The position numbers and the translations under genes are program-made. Positions 10,889-22,273 of a stretch of 64,000 nucleotides of DNA are shown here, piece after piece. The stretch's first letter is position 1, and each line of letters starts with the position of its first letter. This DNA is from Myrica gale (taxonomy: Eukaryota > Streptophyta > Magnoliopsida > Fagales > Myricaceae): NCBI GenBank assembly GCA_963930655.1, contig OZ005605.1, positions 25,241,501 to 25,305,500 of the forward strand, written 5' to 3'. The notes under the pieces are model-generated. The model was not told where the DNA came from, searched no databases, and was given only the letters and a program-made list of their open reading frames with translations.

Positions 10889-13800
10889 TCATTCCTGTCG
10901 AGGGCGTGCCTGCCAAAGAGAGCTAAGAGCTCGGAGACGATGGAAATACTCTGCTATTGCCAGAAAACACCTTGCAGCTTGACGTGTTGTCAGAATTTGA
11001 TGCAGCCGGTGAATGGTCTGGTGCCTCAGATTATCTGCCTGTAAGTTTTTTTTTTTAAATAATATTACCCAGAATAACACGAAGGCAAGAAAGATGTGTA
11101 AAAAGTATAATAACTCGACTTTGAAGAGAAGAATAAGGATTAAGGACTATTTGGTTTATTGAACTATAAGATCATTCACTCCTGCACAGAGACACGATAC
11201 GTTGGACTTTAACGGGAGTGGCCGAGTGGGTGGTTTGCTCGTCAAATTCCCTAAAGAATAAGAAAATTATGAGAAAGCCATGAAACGTGGATTTGGAAAT
11301 AGGCTTCGTCAGTATACGTGCCATATATACCGACGCTTTTTCGAGAGCTTTGACAAGAAGATTGAAAGTGTCTTTCAAGTCTTATTAAAGCAAGTCACAA
11401 GTTTTTCTTCTCTTGTTTTTGGTAATGCACGTAATTTAGACAAACAAAGGATTTTCTACCTCCTAGCTAGTCGCATCTGGTGCTCATATTCAAAATGGAA
11501 AACAATGACAATGATAATTTACTTGGACCTAGAAAAGAAAACACGGCCCTTTAAGTCAAGTACTCCTGGGATATATTGAATGGTCAACTAAAGACCAAAG
11601 AGGTCCCACAGTTAGGAGATTGATTAATTAGCTACTAATCATCATGATCATGAAGACTTATACTATCGATTCCTACGGTTTGATTGGACAAAATCTTGCC
11701 AAACTTCCAATTTATAATGTTTCTGCCCAAGGACCTAATTGATCTATATACTCAAGTCGTTTCTTCAATGTAGGGTCTAGATTTTCAAAGATTAAGCCAG
11801 CATTAATTCTAACCTCAGGCCCACCCACTACTCAATATCCTAATACGATGAACTGTATATGGGTATCTCCCATTATTCCAAACTCTACTTTTTGATCGAG
11901 GGTAGTAAGTTCTTCAAACAGCTGGTACACTGGAGTCCGTGCGTGTGTACCCCTTTGTAACGTTTTGGCTTCTATATAAGCATGCACTTCGTAAGAGTTA
12001 AGACATGTTAGTCAAAAGGAGTTATGGCAGAAGGGCCTACATGGTGCTGCTAAGTCAAACGGTTTCGACCCTGACATCATGCAGACATGGGGCTACCAGG
12101 TCTGTTGGTTATATGTTTATGCAGGAGTGCCACGTGCACGTGATGATTGTTTAAACCATCACCACGTAGTACTGACACTCGTGAGTCTAGAGCTAGCGAT
12201 CTTTGTGAGGAGTCTAAAGTTTCAAGTAACTTTGATTTAAAAACAAAAAAAACAAAGTCATGCTTCCTATTAGATTTTACACAATATGTGAAAGGTGTGT
12301 CTAACTCAACTCCAAAAGACGCCTTGAGAAGTGAGGGATGTCACAACCTTATAAGTAGCACATTGACTAGTTTCTCTAGCAATATGAGACTTCCAACACG
12401 CCCCATCACGTGTGGCGTGAGGACATCCAAGCCAACACGTGGAAACGGATGACGGTGGGACCACAAACTAGGAATATTCCTCTGATACCATATTAGAATT
12501 TACACAATATGTGAAAGGTGGGTCTAACTCAACTCCAAAAGATGCCTTGAGGAGTGAGAGATGTCACAACCTTATAAGGAGCACATTTACTAGTTTCTCT
12601 AGCAGTGTGAAACTTCCAACACTTCCACAACTGGTGCATTTTTTTGGGAGCCGAAAAGGATGTTTCTATTTATAATCAACAAAGCATTTTTCTTTGTTTT
12701 GAAGAGGGTAGAAAAAAAAATTAGAGAGGAAATATTTTGGAGTCTCAAAAGTTCTTTCAAATATGAAATATGGCTGGGATGTTTGATATATTTAAAGGAA
12801 CACTCATCATGGCAATCGGGTCGATATAGGAGAAGCTGTACTAGATGTTATTATGAGTCACTCTTTGGCTTTTGGTCTTATATTTTCTCAATCAAGAAGA
12901 ACAGAAGTGCTTAAACAACGTCGTATTCTCATCTTTCTTATCATTGTTTTTGCCTCCAAGCAACAAGTTTAATTTTAGCTACCCTACACAGTATAAAGAC
13001 TCATTATAGCGGACAAGTATGTTGAAGGGAACATTAATTGCATTTCTATTTTTTACTAGCGTTTCAGTCCAATCGAACCTTTAGATCATGTGACTGTGTA
13101 GATACTTCTAAACCTGCATGCGTTATTTCTAGGACACATGCAGTAACTATTCAAGGAGATACATCGGTCCTAACGATGGCATGGCCTAGTAGAATTGGGA
13201 ACTCTGAAACGGACCCGACAGGAGGAGGACTAGGGTACGTAAATGCTTTTGGTCCCTTTCCCGTAAATTTCCAAAAACGTTTTAAGAGCTAGTACTAGAC
13301 ATATATTGTAGTCTTGTAGATTCCATGTAACCACCAGCCACTTCATGGGGGAGTGAGACATGGAGTAGTTCATAATGTTGGGGTAGGTTTCCCAACCAAA
13401 ACAGGAACAGATTCTTGTTCCTCATGCCCCACCCTAGTCGGAAGCTCTTGCGGCCGGGGACCACAATGAAACAGACAGTGATGAGAACTTCATCGACATG
13501 ACAAAGAAAGAATAAACCAGCTTTGAGTTGTTGATTATGATAAACGTACCTGTCTAACAAAGCCTTCGATGGTGGACAGCTTGTTCACGGCTATAGCCAT
13601 CTGCCCCATGTAGTTAGCTATGTTAGGAGGGCAGCTCAATGAGTCGGAGGTTATGTTATCTGTGAGTGACTGGTTGAGGGCTTCAAGCCCTTGGGAGAGA
13701 GCGTCTTCCGCCTCCTGGGCAGATTGTTGTAATCCACAAATACCTAATATTTGTTGCTCCGTTAATGGCTCAATTTGATTCAATATTATCTAGCACACAA

Positions 13801-16800
13801 ACACAAAAAACGTTAATATTTAGAATCCTCACTATAAATTACCTTATAAATAAATATTAGTGGGAGAAGAGTATATATGTATGAAAATAGATAAAACAAA
13901 TGACGCCCCCAAGTACTCTCCTCTCGATTATATCTGTTTTCAGTCTATTGCAGGGTTTGTTATTTATTTACTAGAAACTAAAGGGAGGGATGAACATGCT
14001 TTTGGGGACCTTTGTTTCCATCATTCAGAAAGAAACAGGGAGACGAAGGAGAGTCCCGGGCAGCTCGCTTTCTACTTCTGTCCCAAACCAGAAATTGTAA
14101 CGACATAAATTGCTTTATTGGAATTTGGAATCACATGTACAACTCGACCCTATAGTAGAAAGCTTCACGATACCTTTCGTCATTCATCGATCTTTATTCA
14201 CTATACGATATCTTCCGTGCCAGCGCCACCGACAAGTTGGACAGTGCATTAAGCGTCGTTTATATCCCCCATCATGAGTTTCCATTTACCCCCAGTTATC
14301 CAAATCTCTTTATATGTTAAGTCCAGGGATTTGATTTCTAAGAAATCAGGTAGTGTTAGTTTTGGTGTTACTTAGAGAAATCTCTGCGGTTTAGAAACCT
14401 TTCCCTTTCCGTGTATCTAATAAATCTGTTCGTCTTAGTTATTGACCTAATTTCTGCTTGGGGAATTTTCGGGTCATTTTTTTCGGCATTTTCTTGTCAT
14501 AGTTAGTGTTTTAGTCATTTTCCTTCATATTTTTGATAATGTGAACAAACTTGGAAGAGCTAAGAAAGAAAGAAGGGGCATCGTTACTAATATTTACAAA
14601 TACGTAAGAAAGGGTTACCTTGATTAGCTCAGATGGCCGGAATCCACCAATCCACATGAAGCACCGTTCTGCTGGAGTCTTCCACATGCCGGAAACGAGA
14701 TGGAACACATCCGTTTTGGCAGCCATGCTTTTGAGGTTCATCGCCTCGTCGAAGTGTGCTAAGCAATTGTCAACAAAGAGCCGAAGGTCGTTCTCTGGCA
14801 AATGCTCCTGTACTGCAGCGCGGAGCTCACACGTGATCCGATGATGCTCCTCGAGCCATCTCGCATATTCCATGTCGAAGACAGCAGCATCTAAAGTAGA
14901 AGAAATGAAAATTGTTTAATAATGGAAGGAAAATGAGAAGCTTTGAGGTAAATGGAGGGGAGGAAAAAAGATCGGCAGAACAAAAGAGAAAATTATCTAT
15001 CTTGTTTTTGGAAGAATTAATGCACGTACCTGAGCTAATGTTGCTTACACCGACTGGAAGTCCGTGATCGCCTCCTAAAAAACCTCCTCCACCGAAAAAT
15101 GTGCCCTAAGAAAAACCCAGTTCTTGACTAAGTACTATATATCACGTGGAATAATAGCAGTCAGAATGGCTCAGAGAAACGAGTGTCCGTACTTGACCTC
15201 TAGCTCTTTGTAGCTCTTGCTCCAGCTGCGTAAGCTTAATCCTACTTGATTCTAACTGCTGAACATATGCCTGTTGTCCGGCGAAAAAATGGTTTACAAC
15301 GACTATATTCTAGAAGCTATGCTTCAAATGGTACAACCGTAAGATTGATCGTGAGTAGAATTATCTTATGCGAATTTACCTTTTTTCTAAGTCTGCTTTT
15401 CCTAGCTGCCTCTCTATTTTGAGCAAGTCTTCTCAGTGTCTTCTTCGAAGAAATGGTAACATAAGTTCAACGTTGTTCGACGAGCAAATTAAGGAGAATA
15501 AATATTAGCAAAGGAACGAAAGAAGTACTTTAGGGTCTGGTGTTTTGGGTCCTTCCTGCTCGGAACTTGATGTTGGACCTTTGCGGTTACCTTCACGCTG
15601 CCGCAACATTCAATATTACTAACAAAATCAGAGCATTTAAAATACAAAAATCGTAGTTCATGAGAATCTCAGTTGTAGAAGGCTAGCTACTAACTATATA
15701 TTATTCTTGGTTTAATTATTATTTCGTTTTTATATTAAATGACTAGACCATATATATTATATACCTTGACCGCTTTGGCTGGTTCCGGGCCCGAGGGAAC
15801 ATCATTGCGTTCGTTGGCCAACTCCATCGACGGCTCTGATGCTCTCTTTGAACCACTGGCTGCTGGAGAAACCAACGCTGTACTAGCCTACCAAATACAA
15901 ACAAACTCATCGCTCAACATTTGAAAAAAACCATGCTTAATCACCGTCCGTACAAACATTTTTTGAGCTAAGAGTTAGACAAAGCTACCTTTGTTGATTC
16001 TGGCTCTACGTGCATAGGCTGAGATGGGAAAATGTTCAGAGTCGGAGGCCTCATTCCTTGGCTCTCTGAAGAAACAAATCCTACAACCAATTAAGTTCAA
16101 TTTTACAAGAGACACAATGATTAAAGGACGACCCAGGTGAGGGGGAAGCGAGACAAGGCACAGGAAGCATGAGCTATGACAGAAAGTCTTCGGGATCGTC
16201 ATGCAGTTCTGGCTCTCTGCCATCCAAACAGAAAAAGGAGGAAAGAAATAAAAAAAGGCAAAAAAAAAACCCCAGTTCTTACCCCGTTCCAGTCCATGTG
16301 GGATTCCAAAGAATACATGATCAGCAGGGTTGTTACATGTCATGGTCCAAGCAAAGAAACGAAGAAAATCGAAGATATATTAATAAAATTGAAATTATTT
16401 CCTTCTTTTTCTTTCTGCAAGGATCCGGTCAAAGGAAGTACTGGGAGAAGAGATTTCAATCTGCTGGACATGCTTTTCCTGTGACCCAAAATAGCCCTTT
16501 CCCAAAAGAAACTCCCCAGCAGGAAACACAAAAGCAAGAGGAAGCAAATAATTCCCTAACTAGAAGCCGGGGTGGAAGGGGAAGTAGAGAGAGAGAGAGA
16601 GAGAGCTCACGTCTTTGGTCTTGGAGAGTGGAGGCCGGTTCTTGTCCATCATCAAGGTAGAGAAAAAGGGCTTGATCTAGTTCACCCAAATCATATGCTC
16701 CAGAATCTTTGCTTCTACTGACACCAAAATTTAATGGAAACAATAAAAGTGAAATTAAACACAAAAAATAGCTCAAATATGTGTACTATGCAGGACCTGG

Positions 16801-17059
16801 TCTATAGAGGGCGGGATGGGAAAAAAAAAAAAAGTTTAAAAGGAACACAGGCTTTGCTATTATTCTTATAGCGGAATTACATGATGTTTCCTGGAATGGA
16901 GGATGATGAAGATGATTGCATCATCCCGTAAGGAATCTGATGATGATGATGATGATCTTGTATTTGATACTGGTGCTGTTGTTGACGTTGTTGTTGTTGT
17001 TGCTGTTGCTGTTGTACTTGGGTTGGGTGGTGGCTGGTGGCCTTGATATTGGAAGCCAT
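10889..17059 (-). CDS. TGA10: TGA-type bZIP transcription factor, TGA9/TGA10 clade (11 exons)
   Basis: Exons read on the minus strand: 17059-16881, 16717-16611, 16065-15989, 15887-15765, 15597-15529, 15439-15380, 15270-15193, 15105-15030, 14890-14619, 13789-13550 and 11038-10889. All junctions are GT-AG and keep frame, giving 476 aa. An alternative acceptor 3 bp on in exon 2 is possible. The N-terminus is Gln/His-rich with a Ser run. The acidic motif KDSGAYDLGELDQALFLYL is at about 60-85. The bZIP basic region (NREAARKSRLRKK, the canonical N-x7-R) is at about 193-205, with the zipper at 206-231. The DOG1/TGA C-terminal region covers about 257-476 and ends with the TTRQAARCFLAIAEYFHRLR block. 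TGA factors bind TGACG motifs. TGA9 and TGA10 act with ROXY glutaredoxins in anther development. TGA10 is preferred from its neighbours (At5g06839 sits beside FTIP1, from memory). The last intron is 2.5 kb and carries a TRIM element. Confidence 0.92.
12268..12621 (-). mobile_element. TRIM element (miniature LTR retrotransposon) inside the last TGA intron
   Basis: Two direct 131-bp terminal repeats (12268-12398 and 12491-12621) flank a 92-bp interior. On the minus strand the LTR starts TGTTGGAAG and ends TTCTAATA or ATCTAATA. It is followed by a primer-binding site TGGTATCAGAGG (12479-12490) complementary to initiator tRNA-Met. A G-rich polypurine tract precedes the 3' LTR. The flanking 5-bp duplication is CTTCC at 12263-12267 and 12622-12626. 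There is no coding capacity. Short ORFs that read through it are chance frames. It is the same family as 21938-22268 and lies within intron 10 (13549-11039). Confidence 0.93.
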
Positions 17060-19511
17060 GAAAAGCCCCTAAAAAACCTTGGTTTTTTGCTCTTCTTCTC
17101 CTACTTCAAGGGTACCTGCAAAACCCATTAATGGGCAAACTGCCTCATTCTTTTTCCTCCAAAGATCATTTCCTCTCCTTCAACGGAGAGAGAGAAAGAA
17201 AGCAATTAAATTGAGAGAGGAAGAGAGTCGGTTATGGTTACTGGAGGGAGCTCGATAGGAAGATGGAGAGAGAGGGAGGAAAAGAAGCAATTGAATTGAA
17301 TGCAAACAAACAAAAGAGAAAGCTTTTTCAAGTTTGGCCTCTCTCTCTAAGAAGCAGACGACTTTCTGAAAACCAAATATTCAGATAAAGCGGTTCTTAA
17401 GAATAAGATATGCTGTCCAAGTTTCTCTCTCTATCTGAAGAGAAGAGAAACTACAGAAGACCTGGGAGAAACAGTCATTTTCAATCGAGAAAAACCATCT
17501 TGGGTGGCAAATGGAAACGGCCAATGGCTTCCTTGTCCAAGCCTCCGAATTTACAGAAAACCCTTCATTGGTTTGAGATTTTACTATTGACATTTTCTTG
17601 CAAACGTACACGTAGATGGGTGCGGCGGCTCCGGTCTCTAGATTTAAGATCATAATCCCTTAGCCGCCGTCTTTCTTTTTGTTTTCCTTTCTCGCCCCTT
17701 TTTTTTCTTTTTTCTTTTCCCCTCAACCTAATGGGGCAAGATAAGAGCCCAATTTGCACTACGTTCTATACCCATTTTTTGTTAAATATCAAAGAGAACC
17801 ATTGAAGATAGTAATACATAGTTTGATCAGCACATCTTAAAGCTATAATTTCTTTTTCCTGAGGTAAAATTGGTAATACTAAAAAGGCATATAAAAATGA
17901 GAAATATTATCATACATCTCATATTCATTAGAAAAATTAAATTCGACCTCATAACTTCTATTTTTTCTAATTACTTCCCATAAATTTTAAAAGAAATCAA
18001 TCATCGTCTTCCATTTTATTTGGTTGTTAAACTACACAAAAAATTATCGAAATGCTACTCTAAGACAAAATTACTAAAAACATTGAAAATTTAAAAATAA
18101 AAATATGTATAAATAAAAAGTAATATTTTTAAAAATATATAGAAATTCTATATCACTTTTATAATTACTTTTAAATTTCATTTATTTATTTTTTTAAAAA
18201 TTGTTCTATTCTTTTTTTTTAAAAGATATTTCAGTCAATCCACTTCTCTTTTTCCTCGGCCAAATCGAATGGAGAGTGATGATTGATTCTTTTTAAAATT
18301 TATTCTATATATACATAATTATTCTGCTTGTAGATATGGGGTGCATATATTTTTCAAATATAGAATCTTGCGATGGATGGTAGATAGCTAGTTTTAAGAA
18401 CTAAATATTTAAGGAAATGCCCACTGCCTCGCTTGGCAACTTTGTACCAAAAGCTGCGGGCAAAATCTCAGTTTTAACCAATGAATAACCACTTGCTTAG
18501 TGTGGCTTCCCATCATTAATATATAATTCTTCCTTGGCAGAGCCCTTGTGCTCTTAATCCTTGAGCACGACTTTTGTTAATACACAGAACCCTATAATAG
18601 CTACGTACTTAATTTCAGCTTGTTGAAGGTCATTCCCGCCAGTTGAGATTCAAAGCATTGAGAAGATGTATTGTGCCTCATATGGGGTGGGTATGTCTTC
18701 GTACGGTTTCTGTTCATAATTAAACACCAATAGCTAGGATTAAACTCTTATTTTAATTGAAGCATCACAAGGAGTACGATTCCCTCCATGTGAGAGAAGA
18801 CTACTATATAGTTAATAAATTACATGGTAGAAATTGGCTTAAATATTTTAGATGGGTTTCCTAAATCTTGAGCTTATTTATATAGGTAGGGGGCATGAAA
18901 ACTTGATCATCAATTGTTTGTTTGGACTTCCGAATCTAAAGTAGGTACATGATAATACTTTATATCCTTAAGTACTGTTTATTATTGATCATCTTTGAAA
19001 AACCGGCCGGTTTATATATACACTAACAATCTTGAACATGTCTATTGCTGAGAACTTACTTATTTAGCATAAATGTAGTAATTAAAAGAAAAGTCGCAGG
19101 AAATACTAGGTACCATGTTTCAGACTAGTTGAGTAATAAGATAACCGCGGCCTTTAAGAAGGATTGCACAGTAAAGGACATCGCTGCAGGAGGTCAATTT
19201 GCAACAACTATAAAAAAAATATCAATAAAAATAAGAACAAATAACCCTTCCTTAGAATATTAATGGTCAATTAATATTATGAGGATAATAACCCTGAGTA
19301 ACTTATGTGAAGTTGAAAGGGGGAGCACAAGTATATTGTTTTTATTTTATTTTATCAGGCAAGATATAGATAGAAGAATATGCTCTAAATGAGAACTCCC
19401 TCGCGGAATAAAGAGGATTTGTGCTCGAAAGTTTCAATAGTCCGTTGCAGAATCTTCAGGGGTAGAATTGGGCATGTAGACCTTCTAAACTTTCCTTTAT
19501 ATCGCATATAG
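17060..19511. other. Intergenic stretch upstream of the TGA gene
   Basis: The first 300 bases hold the TGA leader and promoter, CT-rich on the minus strand (GA-rich on the plus strand around 17190-17280). Beyond about 17760 the DNA is strongly AT-rich, and no gene, RNA gene or bounded repeat was recognised. Confidence 0.5.
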
Positions 19512-19520
19512 TAATAGTTA

Positions 19521-19898
19521 GGCTTAATTGTATTACAGGTCTGGGGTCTTGTGATATAACGTTTTTATAAATTCATCCTTGTGGTATCACTTTGTACAAA
19601 ACGGTTCTTGTGGTATCACTTCTAGGTAAAAGTTAGTCCCTCCGTCCATCAGGCATTAACATACTAACGGAATGAGAGCTGGTCGACCGCTACAAAGAGG
19701 CAACTTGCAGCGGTCGACCGGTTCATGTAGAGGTCGACCACATCATCTAATTCGTTTTTGACGTGGTTAACGCCTGATGGATGGAGGGACTAACTTTACC
19801 TAAAAGTGATACCACAGGAACCGTTTTGTATAAAGTGATACCATAGAGACGAATTTGTAAAAATATTATACCACAAGGACCTGTAATACTATTAAGCC
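19521..19898. mobile_element. Mutator-type MITE, 378 bp, with 9-bp target-site duplication
   Basis: The termini are inverted repeats starting GGCTTAATTGTATTACAGGT on the left; the right end reads as the near-exact complement. Arm similarity extends about 140 bp ('gtggtatcact', 'gtccctccgtccatcaggc' and their complements). It is flanked by identical 9-bp duplications TAATAGTTA (19512-19520 and 19899-19907). The 9-bp duplication points to the Mutator superfamily. The interior carries repeated 'ggtcgacc' words and no ORF of note. Confidence 0.9.
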
Positions 19899-19907
19899 TA
19901 ATAGTTA

Positions 19908-21010
19908 TTAGAGGCAGCTGTGCACAGGGGATGTAAGTATGACCGTTGACTATTGAACACGTGTCACTTGCGAGTTCCGTTTTGGGTTTGAGAGGGTGAT
20001 AAGTGGGACCCACCGATCGGGGTAAAAAGCTTGAAGAGAATCGGACGGCAGATGGAGACCGGCCCCACCATCACCTTTCCCGCGATTTTTTTAACTCCCC
20101 GGTTTCCAACCACTCCCAAAATAAGACCTGCTCGCTAACCGCAAAGAAAATGACAATATCTGATCTGCGATATTTATTTATTCTTAAATGATTAAAAATT
20201 AGAGAGTTTTTTAAAATTTAATTTTGGGTGAGTATTTGATTAATTAGTAATAGGGAAGATACAATCAAATAGGTAATACTTGGTTTTAATATAAAAAGGA
20301 TGAGAAGAGGATCTGTTTAATTAAGAAATTTAACTTTTGTGGGAGTAATTTTTCCCTTAAAAGGGTGGAAAATTCTACTCTCTGCATTTTCCATATGGTA
20401 GCTTTGATTTAATCCAAAACTATTTATGGGTCGCGAGGTTGATAAAAATTAAAAAACGAACACTTGTGAGAACTAGAAGCATTCGACTCTACTTGTGGGT
20501 GTACGGAAAACTAACACGTTATAATATTATATCATTGCCCGTATAATTTTCACATGATACGTACTATCTGTTGATGGGTTATAAAAACATCATGTTTTGT
20601 AAAACATAAAGCATTCTATATGATATACCTAATTAACTGATGATTGATGTTGTCATGCGAGGAGTGCTTGCAATTAATATAGATGTTTTTGTCTCCTCAC
20701 TTTGTTATACAAGGTACAACTCCAAGCCATTTTGGTAATTGGGACCGGATATAATATATCACGTACAACAATATCCACTAGTACTCTACTAAATATGGTT
20801 ATAATAATTGAAGTGTACATAAAATTCGGGATCGTTTCTTTAGGATTTTTACTATTTTAGGAAAGATATTTTGAGGTCATGGCGATTAGGCCTAAACCCA
20901 TACCTCTTCATTAAATAGCCAAATTTGACTATAGTTATTGGATGCGGGAGACAAAGTAGAAGCTGAAAGGATCTTTCAGCATATCACCACCAATAACTCA
21001 ATTATTTTTG
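19908..21010. other. AT-rich intergenic stretch
   Basis: Nothing recognised between the two MITEs. The short ORF at 20003 has no recognisable motif. Confidence 0.45.
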
Positions 21011-21463
21011 GGGTAATGTCATTGTTCACCCTCTAACTATAGGTCAAGTGCAAACTCGCCCCTTAACTATAAAGACGGCGATTTACGTCCTCTAATTTTT
21101 CGAAAATCATCCATATACGTCTTCGCTCAAATAAACCGTTAAGTCAGACGAAAACGCATGTAAAATAATCGAAATGTCCTCCAAGACATTTTCAAAAAAA
21201 TATATACACATTACTAAAATAGAGTTTCAATAGTTTTATCTAAAAAATATTACCTTTTTTATATGATTTTTTATTTTTAATATTTTTTGTAATTTTGTCT
21301 TGAATGGTCATTTTGGTCTTTTTACATGTGTTTCCATCTGACGATTTGGACAAGGGGCGTACATTGATGATTTTCAAAAATTATAGAATGTAAATCCTCG
21401 TTTTTATAGTTAGGGGGCGAGATTGCAATTGACCCATAATTAGAGGGCGAACTACATACCCTA
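21011..21463. mobile_element. Decayed inverted-repeat MITE
   Basis: The left arm (from 'gggtaatgtcattgttcacc') and the complement of the right arm (ending 'gggcgaactacataccc') match imperfectly over about 110 bp. They share 'ccctctaact', 'ctcgccccttaactata' and 'gaaaatcat' words. The interior is AT-rich. No matching target-site duplication was found, so the superfamily is open. It is older than the MITE at 19521. Confidence 0.7.
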
Positions 21464-21932
21464 GTTGCCCCCTTCTCCCCCTTCTTGCTTTAAAAACAAA
21501 AACAATAATAATCTATCATCTTCCTTGAGATAAACATTTATATGTTTATGTATATTTATATTTATAGCAAAGAAAAAAAAACAAAATTCAAATTGTTCAT
21601 AGAGATAGGATGGGAACTTTATTAATTTGAGTGTGAGACCATTCCACGGAGTTTTTTTTTTGTCCACAAGTTATTTAACAAACTTATCCAGACTTAAGCT
21701 TTAATATATATATGTAGTATAAAAGATCCATGGACTTTTTCTCCCCTTCCCTAGGTATACCACTTTTCCTCATTATTCTTCTTCTTCTTTTTTAATCTTT
21801 TCCATAATATTTCTTCTGTCAATTATCTTGTAAGCAATTTGTATCTCTATCTGTTTTCTCCTCTTTTGATCAGTTTCTCCCCTAACACGTACGGTCAGGC
21901 GATCATTCTCCTTCTTCTCTCAAAGTTCAGTA
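21464..21932. other. Intergenic stretch
   Basis: Pyrimidine-rich on the plus strand around 21740-21930. No gene recognised. Confidence 0.4.
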
Positions 21933-21937
21933 ATATC

Positions 21938-22268
21938 TGTTGAAAGTCTCACATTGTTAGAGAAACTAGTCAATGTGCTCCTCACTCCTCAAGACTTCTT
22001 TTGGAGTTGAGTTAGGCTCACCTTTCATATATTGTGTAAATTCTAAGGTATCGGAGCAAGGTTCCTAGCTTGTGGTCTCACCGTCACTCGTTTCCACGTG
22101 TTGGCTTGGATGTCCTCCCGCCACACGTGAGGGGGCATGTTGGAAGTCCCGCATTGCTAGAGAAACTAGTCAATGTGCTCCTTATAAGATTGTGACATCC
22201 CACACTCCTCAAGACATCTTTTGGAGTTGAGTTATGTCCACCTTTCACATATTGTGTAAATTTTAATA
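21938..22268 (+). mobile_element. TRIM element, same family as 12268-12621
   Basis: The 5' LTR begins at 21938 (TGTTGAAAG) and runs to about 22045. The 3' LTR is 22138-22268 (TGTTGGAAG to TTTTAATA). A primer-binding-site-like sequence GGTATCGGAGCAAGG (22047-22061) follows the 5' LTR, and a polypurine tract GTGAGGGGG (22127-22135) precedes the 3' LTR. The 5-bp duplication is ATATC (21933-21937 and 22269-22273). The 5' LTR lacks about 22 bp present in the 3' LTR (the 'cttataagattgtgacatcc' part) plus a few bases at its end. This copy is more decayed than the one in the TGA intron. Confidence 0.9.
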
Positions 22269-22273
22269 ATATC

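Noticed and set aside
12147..12452. 101-codon ORF similar to the one at 22084-22365 (minus)
   Set aside because: The similarity comes from both reading through copies of the same TRIM element, not from a shared protein.
21938..22268. Cassandra-type TRIM carrying a 5S rRNA promoter
   Set aside because: No 5S rRNA-like sequence was seen in either TRIM copy. The family is left unnamed.
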